From contig JAIXMQ010000018.1 in NCBI GenBank assembly GCA_025716855.1, forward strand, positions 62,001 to 126,000: 64,000 nt of DNA, read 5' to 3'. The stretch comes from Pilaira anomala. Taxonomy: Eukaryota; Mucoromycota; Mucoromycetes; Mucorales; Mucoraceae. The translations under genes and the position numbers were made by a program. Each line of letters opens with the position of its first letter. Positions within the stretch are counted from its first letter, which is position 1. Below, in pieces: positions 37,226-50,800 of this stretch. The notes below the pieces were generated by a model that worked only from the letters and a program-made list of their open reading frames with translations, had not been told where the DNA came from and did not search any database.

Positions 37226-37940
37226 TTATTCACTCTCCTTCCTGAGCTGTTTTAATTCCGTAGCAGATATGTCACTACTGCCGTCCATAACCGAAGTATC
37301 CTTATTTTGAATCTTAGTATTGTTCCCGGATGTAGGGTCAGACCATTTAGATTTCATCAACTCTTTGGAGGGCTGACGTTCTTCATCAGGTACAATTACT
37401 TCTTTCAGAGTACTAGTCTTTCTAGGTTTCTTGAATGACTTAGTCGCGGAGGCTTTGGATCGAGAGGGTGTTAGGCAATCTTTAGAAAAATGACCATATT
37501 TATCGCAAGAATAGCACATGATACGATCTTTAGATTTTTGACATTCATTACTTAGTGTGACAGTATCTACACCAAAATAGGCAACGCAGGGAAAGTTGCG
37601 TGACAAAACTCATCACAGCCAGCAAGGAAGATATTGTGTGTCAATGCCTTGAATTTATGGTTCTTGAGACTTTTAGAGAATAGCATACCCACCTCCCATA
37701 AAGAAACCACGCACAGGTTCAAATTTGAGGCCGATAACCTTTACTTCACCAAAGAGAGACAACGCCTGAAGGAGTTCTGAGCGAAGTTCAATGTAACTCA
37801 GAAAAGGAAGATCAGACAGGTTCAAGTGGGGTACTTCACCTTCGCCTTCCAAAGCTTTACAAGGGATAAGTTGGAGCTTGGATTTTTCCGTAGCTTACCC
37901 CTTTAGTAGTAAAGGTGTCGACAATAATAGACGACTTCCA
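37226..37940 (-). pseudogene. LINE ORF1 remnant with CCHC zinc knuckle
   Basis: The 3' part has the zinc knuckle CYSCDKYGHFSKDC followed by a basic S/T/K-rich tail. The 5' part (about 37640-37830) reads LSYIELRSELLQALSLFGEV and FEPVRGFFMGGG in another frame and is interrupted by stops. ORF1 proteins of this type bind the element RNA. It is broken in at least two places. Confidence 0.7.
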
Positions 37941-38164
37941 AAATTCATGTTTAAACCAGATCTACTCATAGTAATACTAATCCCCCCAAGTGACCACTCT
38001 GACGTTTACTCATGAGTAAAAAAAAAAATGACTTCCGAAATTCATAATTTGTTAGCATATTGCCGTTCGTTTGCTGCCATTTAATATAATACACTGTTCT
38101 AATTTGGTTCATACCTATTCATATTTATTTTTGTTCCTGATATATGTATGTTATATTCTAATAG

Positions 38165-38404
38165 GTCCCTCAACAAGACCCTTCTTCGTTGAAGGAAGAG
38201 ATACTTGGAGAAGTGCGCTCCATGCTCTTTAGCGATGAGTTCACAAATGTAAGTTACAGAACTAGAATCAACGCGTGTTATTATACATTCACTTACTTAA
38301 TGACCTTTTTTTTTTTAACTTACATGTAGTTCTTGCGAACATCAGGAAGTCGACAAGATACGGAGGTGGAGGGAGAGCCTCAAGAACGCCAAAGACAACA
38401 ATAA
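38165..38404 (+). pseudogene. Orphan 3' fragment of an unidentified gene (two exons)
   Basis: Two short exons, 38165-38248 and 38330-38404, are joined by a canonical intron (GTAAGT to TGTAG) and stay in frame: VPQQDPSSLKEEILGEVRSM, then LFSDEFTN, and FLRTSGSRQDTEVEGEPQER before the stop. The first exon follows a plausible acceptor (CTAATAG). No upstream exon is found; the LINE 5' end lies about 200 bp before it. I infer the remnant of a gene cut by the transposon, but cannot name it. Confidence 0.4.
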
Positions 38405-38469
38405 AGATTTATTTATTTTAAATTTAAAAAACCGATCTAAACACTTTTTTTAACACAAATTTTGGAAGT

Positions 38470-39330
38470 CGTCCAAATATGCTTTTATTCATGATGATGT
38501 CAATAACATGTGAGCTTTTTTTGTTTTTTGTTTATATTAGCTCTCAGTATTACACAAGTAAAAATTTCAATCTAGACCAACTTTAAAAAAGAACAAAGTT
38601 GAATGTTTATGCTCAACCATCCCGTACTCACACCCCCTTAATTAACAAGAAACAGAATGATTATATCTGAAACACACTTGATCTTTTCCTTTTTTAAAAG
38701 GGTAAAAATTAAACATCGCCTCCCCCCCCCCAAATCACCTAGCTCTTCTCATATACATATAAAAAATAGCCTTTTGAAGCTACATAAGCAAAGCCCCTAC
38801 GTTACGCTATGTGCTTACTGACCTCAATTAGCTTTTTTGTGAAACTCTATAGCTAGAGTTTTTTTTATAGTGGAAGAAATTTCGACCAATCAAACCATCT
38901 AAAAAAGTGAAAAAAACTACATTCTTATGCCAAAATCAGCCAATCCCGGCCTTTGGATTTCTTCAGGAATTGTAAATGTGGATATAAAAGACTATGGTAT
39001 GGAATCTCTGTAATGTAAAGGTATACCCACATTTATAATTTTTGAAAAAGTAAAAGTCTGGACTGGCTGGATCTTTACCACTTTAAAAAAAAAATGAGAA
39101 TTTTGAAATGCGGATATATCTTTGAATTAAAATGGTTTTAACAGATTAGCTTTTTTTTTTTTTACTGATGTCTAAGGTAGAATTTGACGCTCTTTCAAAT
39201 AATGTAAAAATAAAAGTATTATAATTATAAAGGTTAATAGTTATTACGAGAAAGCACGGCTTTTATTAGGGCATGTATATTTTTTATATATGGACAAATA
39301 AATCTAAATGCATAGAAAGCTTAGTTCTTA
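38470..39330 (+). repeat. Fold-back repeat, left arm R5
   Basis: This arm is very similar to R4 from AATATGCTTT (38475) through GATGTCAATAACATGTGAGC, TGAATGTTTATGCTCAACCA, a G/C-rich C run near 38720, CCAATCAAACCATCTAAAAA near 38885, and AATCCCGGCCTTTGGATTTC near 38942. It continues through GACGCTCTTTCAAATAATGT near 39187 to TTTATTAGGGCATGTATA near 39260. An inverted arm (R6) follows after about 150 bp. Confidence 0.8.
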
Positions 39331-39479
39331 AATTATGCATCGTTTGAATATTATATTGCCTAACAAAATATGTCTGCATCCTGATTTGTGTTTTTTGGAC
39401 CTAAAAATTGAGATTTGGGTCCAAATTTCTTTCTTTTCAAATTAAAGTCTTTTATTTCACGTATTCTATTATACAATAG

Positions 39480-40075
39480 AGTATATAATTATGCAGAATT
39501 TGAAGGTGCATCTTTCTGTATATTTAAAGTTATATTTCTAGATGTACGAAATATACTTGGCCTAACAAAAACTGTATATCGTCTTTTCATAACACCTATT
39601 AATATTTGCTATTATTTTACTCTGATTTTTATATCATTGAAAAGAGCGTAAAATTCTACATGTACTTATCGTTAAAAAAAGCCAAGCTTTAAAACCTTTT
39701 CAATACCAAGATATATCTACATTTCTCATTTTCGAAAAAAAAAAATCAAAGGTCCGGGGATGGATGATTTTTGGTTAAAAATGAAGTTTTCACTTTTTCC
39801 GATAATTTGATTGGCTATTGTTTTCCCCACAACAAAAAATCGTGCCTACAATATTTACTTCGTTTTTCTTTATCAAAAAGACTTATTAAGGTCAGTAAAA
39901 CACATAGCGTAGCGTAGGGGGAGTTTTTTTTTTATCATAATTCAATGTTACTTTTAAAAGGGATGGTTTATTTTTAAAAACTAAAACTGGGTGGTTGATA
40001 GAGTTTTCCGTATTAGAAAAAATCAAGGTGGGTTGTGATGTACGTTCTTTATTGAAGTAGGAAAAAATGTGAGCA
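39480..40075 (-). repeat. Fold-back repeat, right arm R6
   Basis: This is the inverted partner of R5. It includes ATGCAGAATTTGAAGGTGCA at 39492, ACTTGGCCTAACAAAAACTG near 39553, a TATCATTGAAAAGAGCG block near 39631, GATAATTTGATTGGCTATTG near 39801, AAGGTCAGTAAAACACATAG near 39889 and GAGTTTTCCGTATTAGAAAA near 40000. With R5 it makes a palindromic unit of roughly 1.6 kb. Confidence 0.8.
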
Positions 40076-41455
40076 CCACGCTGTAAGGTTGCGAACCAAG
40101 ATTTTAAATAAAATAAGTAGAAAGGAAGAACTTAGAGGAGGGAAATGTAGAGGTTGTCAAAATTTATCTTCAATTTACGAATAAATAAAGAATTCAATTG
40201 AGTAGAAAAAAAAAAGATGTATTCTTATATAAAATAGGAATGGTTCTCTTTTAAAATATGTTGAGTTTAGGTCTAAAGGTCACTAACAATACACGAAGTA
40301 TATATAATGTATAATAGACGAAAATGATCAACGGAACACAAGTAATGATTATCAATTCTTATAAAGATAGATAGGTTTCACTCGATAAATATTTAAGGTC
40401 CCCCAATATATATCTCTTATGAATAAGAGTTCTTTATTGATGAGATGACTTAAGATAATAAAAGTATGGCTCTCTATAGCTTTAAAGCCTAAAGATGTAT
40501 GCCTTTTATTTATGTAGATTGTGGGATCAGATATTATTCTTAAAAGAAAGAAATGACTCTAAAACCACTGAAATACGATACGTTTAGACTTATTCTTCTT
40601 AGTATATTCTAAGAGAAAGATCACTAATACGGTTTCTTTTGATATAACAAAAGAAGGGGAAAAGGAAAAGAAAAGGAAAGGAAATAAAAAAAAAGGGAAA
40701 GAAAAGAAAAGAAAGGAAAAGAAAAGAAAAGAAAAGAAAAGAAAAGAAAAGAAAAGAAAAGAAAAGAAAAGAAAAGAAAAGAAAAGAAAAGAAAAGAAAA
40801 GAAAAGAAAAGTTCACACTGCCTTAGCAAGTGTAGAAAATAAAGAAGAGATAATAGTTTTGAGTGAGATTTTTACTGAAGAACTTTATTGAAAGGTGAAA
40901 AAAAGGGGAGTATTTATAAAGAAAAAGAAATAAGGTTTGACGATAGAAGAAAAGATAGGAAACAGGTGATTTTACCAAAACAAAAAAAGGCAGTCGTTAC
41001 AATGTTTAATTTTTTCCCATTTTTTATACATGTTGAACCTAACTAGTTAAATAGAAAAAATATATTCAACGAGTTGGAGAAATAGGATATATGTATTACT
41101 AAAAAAAAAAATACTAGAGGTCAATGCGTTTTAGTTTCATAATACATCTGCGACATGTTTTCTATTGGTTTTAAAGGAATAAGTTAATTATGAACCATAT
41201 CACAACAGGATATAAGACAACACAATTTTTGAGTTTTTAGTTTAATCCTGCGTCTCTCTTTTTATCATTTTTTGATACGTAGTATTTTATCAGACAGTTA
41301 AAAGAAAAATGACATAATATGAACATCTTATATTTGTTTTTAGAAACTCCAGAACAAATATGTAAATGAAATCGATATTTTTATTTCATTGTATATGATT
41401 AAAAAAAAAAAGGTAGTTATGTTTTACTTGTAAGCACAATTAACTAGTTACTAGT
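40076..41455. other. Non-coding spacer with AAAAG microsatellite
   Basis: About 1.4 kb without a supported gene. It has a GAAAA/AAAAG array at 40691-40809. Three places (40043, 40429, 40879) share a TTCTTTATTGA or ACTTTATTGA motif, which may be chance in this AT-rich sequence. The open frames at 40559-40829 are simply translations of the pentanucleotide array. Confidence 0.55.
40691..40809. repeat. (AAAAG)n pentanucleotide microsatellite
   Basis: More than 20 nearly perfect GAAAA units lie in a row, preceded by a degenerate purine-rich lead-in from about 40650. Confidence 0.95.
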
Positions 41456-42382
41456 TCAATGATCTTCTTGAATAGGTTTTGTCGCTTGCTCTTTCTGCTT
41501 CTGTTCCTCTCTATTGAATTTTTTCTTTGCACCCTTTGAAAATGGTAGTGATTTCAAAGATTTGAATAATAGAAAGGATGTATCTGCTTTTATGTTCGAA
41601 GCTGATTGTGTTGTTAAATATTTAGCATTTTCAGTATGCTTAACATCTTTAACAGGTTTAGCCTGTGTAGCATCTCCGTAAAGATGTTGATTAGTTTTTG
41701 GACAATACTGGAAAGATGATGAAAACATTCTGGAATACATTGCTTGTGAAATCAATTCTGGTTCTTTTCCAAGGGCTAATAAAGGTATTTTAACAGGTTT
41801 ATTCTTCGTTACATGTGATGATAATGGTACATGCTTGGATACAGGGAATATTAGGGAGCGTTTGGTAGCAGTAGCAGTAGTAGTCGTAGTAGTAGTATTA
41901 CTATGATCAATTGAGTGAGAAACGTCTGGCACTACCGTGTTGATTGATTTACTGGATGAGAGTTTTTGGTTGCCATTGAGTTGTTCTTGTTTCATAGTCT
42001 TTGAAGTTTTTGGTCTTTTATGTGGCATAGGTATTTTATTGACAGCAAGTTTTGCTTTTTTATGGTTTAATCGATCTAATAGGAGTCGTATGTCCATTTG
42101 TTCATTTAACTCTTTATTTAATCGTTCCACTACCTTCAACTTGTTGGTTTGCTCGCCGACGCGTGATACTTCTGAATGAACTACAGGCGATTTATGTAAC
42201 TTTCGAAGGCGGCGTATTTTGCGACGAACAGCATTAGGTGATAACTCGTTGCTCTTCTTTTTTGACACTTGTTTCTTAGGTTCTTTTAAGATTGATTTAA
42301 TTTGAACCGATGTAAGTTGAGCTGATTCTGACTCTTTCTTGGGGTCCTCATTCTTTACCAATTTCTTCTTAATCTTCCCCAT
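41456..42382 (-). CDS. Uncharacterised basic protein
   Basis: An intronless frame of 308 residues starts MGKIKKKLVKNEDPKKESES. An in-frame ATG at 42418 would add 12 residues. The protein is strongly basic with bipartite nuclear-localisation-like clusters (KKQVSKKK, RRKIRRLRKLHK), a leucine-rich coiled segment (VVERLNKELNEQMDIRLLLD), a polythreonine stretch, and a region PLLALGKEPELISQAMYSRM followed by FSSSFQYCPKTNQ that looks structured. The C-terminus is again K/E/Q rich. Composition suggests a nucleolar or ribosome-biogenesis factor, but this is inference and no family is recognised. It is the first ordinary gene after the repeat island. Confidence 0.65.
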   Translation of the reverse strand: MGKIKKKLVKNEDPKKESESAQLTSVQIKSILKEPKKQVSKKKSNELSPNAVRRKIRRLRKLHKSPVVHSEVSRVGEQTNKLKVVERLNKELNEQMDIRLLLDRLNHKKAKLAVNKIPMPHKRPKTSKTMKQEQLNGNQKLSSSKSINTVVPDVSHSIDHSNTTTTTTTATATKRSLIFPVSKHVPLSSHVTKNKPVKIPLLALGKEPELISQAMYSRMFSSSFQYCPKTNQHLYGDATQAKPVKDVKHTENAKYLTTQSASNIKADTSFLLFKSLKSLPFSKGAKKKFNREEQKQKEQATKPIQEDH

Positions 42383-42463
42383 GTTTGATATAGAAATGGT
42401 GTCACGAATCAAAGTCAAATTTCCTTATTTTTATTGGAATAGGAAGAAAGAAAAAAAGTCGTG

Positions 42464-42494
<31 letters not shown>

Positions 42495-42943
42495 CATATA
42501 AATAACAATTAAGAAAAACAACAGTCAAGCTTGTGAAATCAATGTTTCGTCATAATAAACTACCATATATCAACAAACAAAATAATATAAACAGATTGTT
42601 TATGAGCGTTTTATCTTTTTTTTTTCGGGGAGACATACTATGCAAATTAAATGTAAACAAGTATAAGCTCATGTATATTTATTTTCACACGAATTATCGT
42701 AAGTTGTTATGTTTTAACGCCGGGCTGATATTAGAAAAAGTTAGTTACTATAAGCAAGCGCTGATAAAAGATCAACAGAGTTTACTATAGGGCAATGGGA
42801 CACAAAAGAGTTCTTTAATTTAATTTAAGGGACAGTTCCTGAAATAAACTTTATTAGGATCTCAGGCGAAAAAAAAAAAAAAGATGTTGACTGAGTAAGT
42901 TGGGTCTTATTTATCAACAGCTAGGTTTTTAAATATTCACGTG

Positions 42944-42998
<55 letters not shown>

Positions 42999-43338
42999 AG
43001 AATCTCCACTTTTCTTAAATTCGGCGACAAGAATAAAAAAGAGGCTGATACAGATTAATATCATCTCGTTTTTCTTCTCCTTTTTGAGTTTACTGCCCTT
43101 GTGGGAAAAAAGAAAAAGGGTTATTATGCAAACCGATTTTTCAGCTTTTTTCGTGTTACAAACAAGATGGATTTTTTACACCTGGGAATCGTTCAAACCC
43201 AGTGTGAAAACTTTTTTTTTTTTTTTCCCCACAACATTTAAATATTTATAATTCTCTTTCTCTCTTTTTTCTTCTTTTTCTTTTTTTTTTTTTAACTTTT
43301 ACATTAAAAAAACCCCCCCACTCTTTTAAAAAAAAAAT
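42383..43338. other. Divergent intergenic region with a 48-nt poly(A) run
   Basis: About 950 bp lies between the divergent basic-protein gene and the cytochrome b5-ACAD gene. An uninterrupted A run occupies 42946-42993. The open frame at 42533-42790 has no recognisable feature and I do not call it. C/T-rich tracts just before 43339 look like a 5' leader. Confidence 0.55.
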
Positions 43339-43674
43339 ATGAGCCTTAAAACATTTACTCGTGATGAAGTCAAGCGTCATTCAGTTGAAGGAGATTTATG
43401 GATCATTATTGATTCCAGTGTATATGATATGAGTCGTTTTATTGATATGCATCCCGGTGGAGCATTCCCAATTTTAGAGTTTGCAGGTAAAGATGCAACC
43501 GAGGACTTTTATGGTCTTCATCGTCAAGATGTGCTTGTAAAGTATGCTCGTTTCAAGATTGGTACCATCGAGAATGAACAGCCTCAAGTAGATGTTTATC
43601 AACCTGGTGATATTTCTAAAGTTCCTTATGCTGAATCCAGTGCCTGGATGGGTTTTAAGTCTCCTTACCTCAAG

Positions 43675-43714
<40 letters not shown>

Positions 43715-45250
43715 TTTTTATACTAATAAGCTCTTTTTTTGTATGTATAGTGAATCTCATTTCAAGTTCCGTACTGCAGTACGTAAGATTTGTGATGCTT
43801 TAGCTGAAGAAGCTCGTGAGAATGAAGATCTCGGTGTAAAGCCAAGTGATGAATTCATGAAGAAGTTGGGTGATAGTCATCTTTTAGCCATGAATATTGG
43901 TCCCGGACCTATGTTGCACGGATTGACACTTCCCAGTGGACTCAAGGGAGAAGACTTTGATTATTTCCATGAGGTAAGCATATATATATAAATATTCCAT
44001 TTTGATTGAAATCCCGATTATTTATAAAATATATAGATTATTGTTCATGAAGAAACTGCTCGTTGGAAATGTCGTGGTTTTGATGATGGCGCTGTTGCCG
44101 GTATGGTCATTTCTGCTCCTACCGTACAAAACTTTGGTTCTCCTCAACTTCAACAAAAGGTTTTTTTTATAAAACAAAAAAAGAGCAAATTTATCAATGA
44201 ACACAAATTTACTTTCATGTTTATTAAAAAAATAGATTATTCCTGATGTGATTGCTGGTAGAAAGAGAATTTGTCTCGCTATTACTGAAGCTTTTGCAGG
44301 TTCTGATGTTGCTCGTATTAGAACTACTGCAGTCAAGACTGCAGATGGTAAGCATTATATTGTGAACGGTACCAAAAAGTGGATTACTGGTGGTTGTTGG
44401 GCAGATTACTTTTCAGTTGCAGTTCAAACAGATAAGGGTATGTCTATGCTCTTGATTGAACGTAGTGAAGGTGTTGAAACCAAACCTATCAAGACATCCT
44501 ATTCTCCTAGTGCCGGTACTGCTTATGTTACATTTGAAAACGTAAGTGATGATGTAGTGTGACACACACATAACTATTATAAATATGCTTACATACACAC
44601 ATATATGTATATATATATATATATAGGTCAAGGTACCAGTTGAAAACTTATTGGGTAAAGAAAACAAAGGTTTCTTGGTTGTACTTTCCAACTTTAACCA
44701 TGAAAGATTTGTTATGATCAGTCAGAGTTCAATGGCTTGTCGTATTGTGATTGAAGAATGTTTTAAATGGGCTAATCAACGTAAAGTATTTGGTAAGAGA
44801 TTAATTGATCAACCTGTTATTCGTAACAAGTTGGCAAAGATGATTTCTAGCCTTGAAAGTGTTCATGCTTGGATGGAAAACATTGCTTTCCAAATGAATA
44901 ATATGTCTTATGAAGAACAATCTGAGAAATTGGCTGGTCCTATTGCCTTGTGTAAGTTACAAGTCACTCGTGTGATGCATGATATCTCGGATGATGCTTG
45001 TCAAATCTTTGGTGGTCGTGCTATTACCAAGACTGGTATGGGTAGAACGATTGAACTCTTGCAAAGAACTTACAAGGTAAAAGATTTTATAAACTATTGA
45101 TGATAATACAATGTGTATACTTATGGTTTTTTTTTTTAAAAAAAAATAAATAAATAGTTCTCTGCTATCTTAGGTGGTGCTGAAGAAATTATGGCGGATC
45201 TTGGTGTACGTCAAGCCATGAAGTACTTCCCTCGTGGTGCCAGACTTTAA
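43339..45250 (+). CDS. Cytochrome b5-acyl-CoA dehydrogenase fusion
   Basis: Six or so exons encode one protein starting MSLKTFTRDEVKRHSVEGD. Residues ~1-80 form a cytochrome b5 heme domain, with the HPGG axial histidine in FIDMHPGGAFPIL and a second histidine in FYGLHRQDVL. The rest is an acyl-CoA dehydrogenase: the FAD/substrate-binding segment AITEAFAGSDVARIRTTAVK, WITGGCWADYFSVAV, the C-terminal helices with FNHERFVMISQSS and VFGKRLIDQPVIRNKL, and the FGGRAITKTGMGRTIE segment near the end. The last exon ends KYFPRGARL. The enzyme would oxidise acyl-CoA at the alpha-beta bond; the heme domain may take or supply electrons. This fusion is known in fungi, though its substrate is unclear to me. 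Confidence 0.9.
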
Positions 45251-45323
45251 ATACATCTTTAAATATTTATAAAAAAAAAATAGCTTTTTATTTTGTATCA
45301 ATAAAATTTGCTTCTCCTCTTTT

Positions 45324-46345
45324 TTAATTATCATCTCCTAATAAACTCAAGATTTGTAAGATTTGAAGGAAAAGATTAATGACATCCAAATAAAGACTGA
45401 CAGATGCAATAATATAATCTTCTGCAGAATAACGGTTAAAGATCAAATAAGTGTCGAAAAGAATATATCCACTGAAAATAATTACACCACCAATTGCAAG
45501 TGCAAGTTGAACTCCTTTAGAAAATGGCAAGAAAATTTGAACAATACCTGCAATCACCATGATCCATAAACCTGCACATAAGCTGTAAATAATAGTAAAT
45601 TTTAGTAATTTTTTATATATTAAATTTATCATCTTCTTACAATGGTCCTAAGCCTGTAAAATCCCATTTGGATTGAAGTGTAAATAGAGTAAGTCCAACA
45701 AATACACCCACAGTAATCAAGAGGGCTTGTAAAACAATTTTCTGGTTATAGAAGGTGACTATAAAAATGTAATTAGTTTAAACCCACCCCTAGTCAAACC
45801 TTGTTCATTTTTTTTTTTTTTTTTTTTTTTACCTATTGTTCCTATAGCATGGGCTTCAAGTAATGTAAAAGTAGCTAATAAAACATAATTTAAAGGATAT
45901 GATCTTGCTTTCCAGAATAATAAAAACATGATACCAAATGTAGCAATCATGGATATAATCAACATCCATTGACTAATTATTATATATTAGTAAAAAAAAA
46001 AAAAAAAAAAAAAGAAGATGATATGAATATATATATTACTTTGACTGAACCCAAGTTCGAGCAGAAGCATTAAACATATAAAAAGCAGATAATGCAGCAG
46101 TAGCTGCTAACTGTGTTGCCAAGATAGAATATACCTTTCGAACAAATTCTATTTTTTATTAATTGATTAGTTTCTTTAAAAAAAAAAACAATTGGAATTA
46201 ACTTACGAAGACGAATCTCTTTTGAACTGTTGGCAAGTGTTTCTTTAAACATATCGTCGTCATTGTTTGAACCAAACAACGGTTGGTTTGCTTCTTCATC
46301 ATAAGCTGGTGGAGGCTGTGTATACGGTGTACTTCCGTAAGACAT
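45324..46345 (-). CDS. BXI1: BAX inhibitor-1/Lifeguard family membrane protein
   Basis: Five exons start MSYGSTPYTQPPPAYDEEAN. The N-terminal tail is proline-rich and holds a PPAY motif. Six to seven hydrophobic segments follow, for example MLIISMIATFGIMFLLFW, YVLLATFTLLEAHAIGTI, LQALLITVGVFVGLTLFTL, LWIMVIAGIVQIFLPF and VQLALAIGGVIIFSGYILFD. The conserved FDTYLIFNRYSAEDYIIASV region and the NLFLQILQILSLLGDDN C-terminus are typical of TMBIM/Lifeguard proteins and yeast Bxi1 (Ynl305c). The family forms leak-type calcium channels in ER, Golgi or vacuole and tempers cell death and the unfolded-protein response. Upstream it is divergent from the checkpoint kinase gene. Confidence 0.92.
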
Positions 46346-47135
46346 TTTTTTATATATATATATATAATTACGTAGTAAAAAAAAAGATATAATTATTGAA
46401 TCATTTTTTTTTTCTCGAGTTTATATATATTTTTTTTTTGTGTATCATGCAAATTCTAAGCCAATCATTGGCACAATAGCTTCTTTTCAAAGTTTTATTG
46501 GGCGAGTGATTATGTAAAAATGAGTTTTTTTAGAAAGCGTCCAATGATGTAACCAGCACGTGTTTCCATGACCCTCTCCAGAAGGAAGGCTGTATGATAG
46601 ACATAACAGTATTTATGGAGTCAACGGTTACTGTCAAAAGGATTGTCCCAGTTGTTCTAACTCGGCAATATTCATGAATTTCATAGACATAAAAGTACCA
46701 CAAAAACTCAAAAAGTAACACAATAACAAACAATAGCCTTTTGAGTCATACATCAACTACAAAACATTGTCTTGACAATAGTGTCAGGGGCGTTCTTATT
46801 TTTTAAATGATTCAATCTACAGTCATTTTTAATGAACATAAACGTTTCACCGTCCTTTAGTATAGTTTCTCTTTTTTCTGGAGCTATTTTGCTTGTAGAA
46901 TAAATGAGTAATCTAAACAAGTATATTATCTTACTGACTTTTACTTTGTACCTTTTGTTGTGTCGTTTTTTAATGATTAGTGACTGTTGGTTACACTGCT
47001 GAATTACACATAGGTGACACTTAACCAGCAGATTTCGTTCCTTTTTAATATTTTCAATTTCCCCTCCCCCCCCTTTTTTTTTTCTCTCTTTCTTTCTTTT
47101 TAGTTTTTTTTTTTTTTTTTGTTGACAAGAACAAA
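46346..47135. other. Divergent intergenic region
   Basis: About 790 bp between the BXI1 and checkpoint-kinase genes. The stretch before 47136 is a long C/T-rich leader. No gene or repeat copy was seen. Confidence 0.5.
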
Positions 47136-49747
<2,612 letters not shown>

Positions 49748-49910
49748 TTTTGTATTTTTTTTTTTTAGTTACTTGCATAAATCAAGTAAAATTTCTTCGC
49801 ACCTTATTTAGAGTTTTGTTTATTTTTTTGATTCCTTTTTAAATCGATTTTGTGTAATCTCTCTTTTTTTTTTTTCTGTTTTTCTTTCACTTTTCTTTTT
49901 TTTTCTCTAA

Positions 49911-50800
49911 ATGATGAATTCATTTGCTCATCATCAACAACATAGACCTGTTTGTTGTGGTGCGATACCAGTTAAAATCGGTATGCCACTTCTTTTAACA
50001 ATTTGGATTGTAGGTAAAATAATTAATTTTGCATTTTAAAACAAAATTATTTTATAATAAATCATATCCTTTAACTTACATCATTACAGGGAATTAGTTT
50101 ATATTTTGCAAGTCTATCATTTATGGGAAAGAGTCGTACGTATTTTTCAAAATATATATATATATATACATTGATTTCAGAAAATTAAACAAATATATAT
50201 ATAAAAAAAAAAAGCATTTTATACATATTTTAATAGAACTTGCATGATCGTATTTGGTTCACTCAATACAGTGTTTGTAGTTATCTGTTTATACGGTTTC
50301 ACTGTTCATCTCGTACGACGTTCATTAAACAGTTATCGACAATACGCAAAATTACTCGCTTGCTGTGTAGCAGCTATCCTGCTTGACATGTTTAGTAACT
50401 TTGTTTATTTCTGCGTCAAGAAGAACGATTTTTTATTTCACTGTAAATTCCATGCTTTAAATCATTTCAAACCTGATTTTGAAAATCGTACATTACTCTA
50501 TCAAACCATCGAACAATTTCAGATTGACTTTAGTTGTAGTCGAATGTTTCTTATAGAAGCTTTATTTTCATTTGCTTGTACTGTACTTATGACCATGGTT
50601 TATGTAATATATATATATTTTTTTTTAAACATTGTATCATTTTACTCATAACTTCTTTTCTTTAGGTTTATTGGGTCTCATTTATAATTAAAGTCTCTAG
50701 AAACTTTATATTGCGTGGACCTGAATTAATCATGCATCGACCTGGTGGATTAGTACCACCAACCATGCAAGAAGTTCCTCATGATATTGTCTTGACTTGA
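49911..50800 (+). CDS. Uncharacterised four-helix membrane protein
   Basis: Four exons are inferred. Exon 1 (MMNSFAHHQQHRPVCCGAIP) ends at TIWI with donor GTAGGT; exon 2 (GISLYFASLSFMGKS) is short; the third starts RTCMIVFGSLNT; the last runs from VYWVSFIIKVSRNF to VPHDIVLT. Four hydrophobic segments are visible: LLLTIWIGISLYF, NTVFVVICLYGFTVHLV, LACCVAAILLDMFSNFVYF and FSFACTVLMTMVY. The C-terminus is cytosolic-looking with PPTMQEVPHD. Small 4-TM proteins of this kind are common in Mucoromycota, but no function is known to me. Confidence 0.75.

Larger units (their letters stand above)
33089..37950 (-). mobile_element. Non-LTR retrotransposon (LINE), nearly full length, inactive
   Basis: The element runs from about 37950 down to a 15-nt T run at 33089-33103, which on the minus strand is the expected 3' poly(A) tail. 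In order it carries an ORF1 remnant with a CCHC knuckle, an APE-type endonuclease, a reverse transcriptase and a C-terminal zinc-binding domain. At least two frameshifts and one in-frame stop break ORF2. The layout is that of L1/Tx1-like elements known from Mucoromycota. The 5' boundary is approximate and no target-site duplication was identified. Confidence 0.88.

Noticed and set aside
40559..40829. Two overlapping frames with FFSFLFFS repeats
   Set aside because: They are translations of the AAAAG microsatellite in two frames and have no other content.
40043..40900. Recurring TTCTTTATTGA-type motifs suggesting LTR ends
   Set aside because: Surrounding sequences do not align, no TG...CA boundaries or primer-binding site are visible, and the motif is short and AT-rich.
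42533..42790. 85-residue plus-strand frame upstream of the cytochrome b5-ACAD gene
   Set aside because: No domain, no codon bias beyond AT richness, and it lies in a divergent promoter region.
46530..46733. 67-residue minus-strand frame in the BXI1-kinase spacer
   Set aside because: No similarity or structural feature was recognised and it sits in a divergent promoter.
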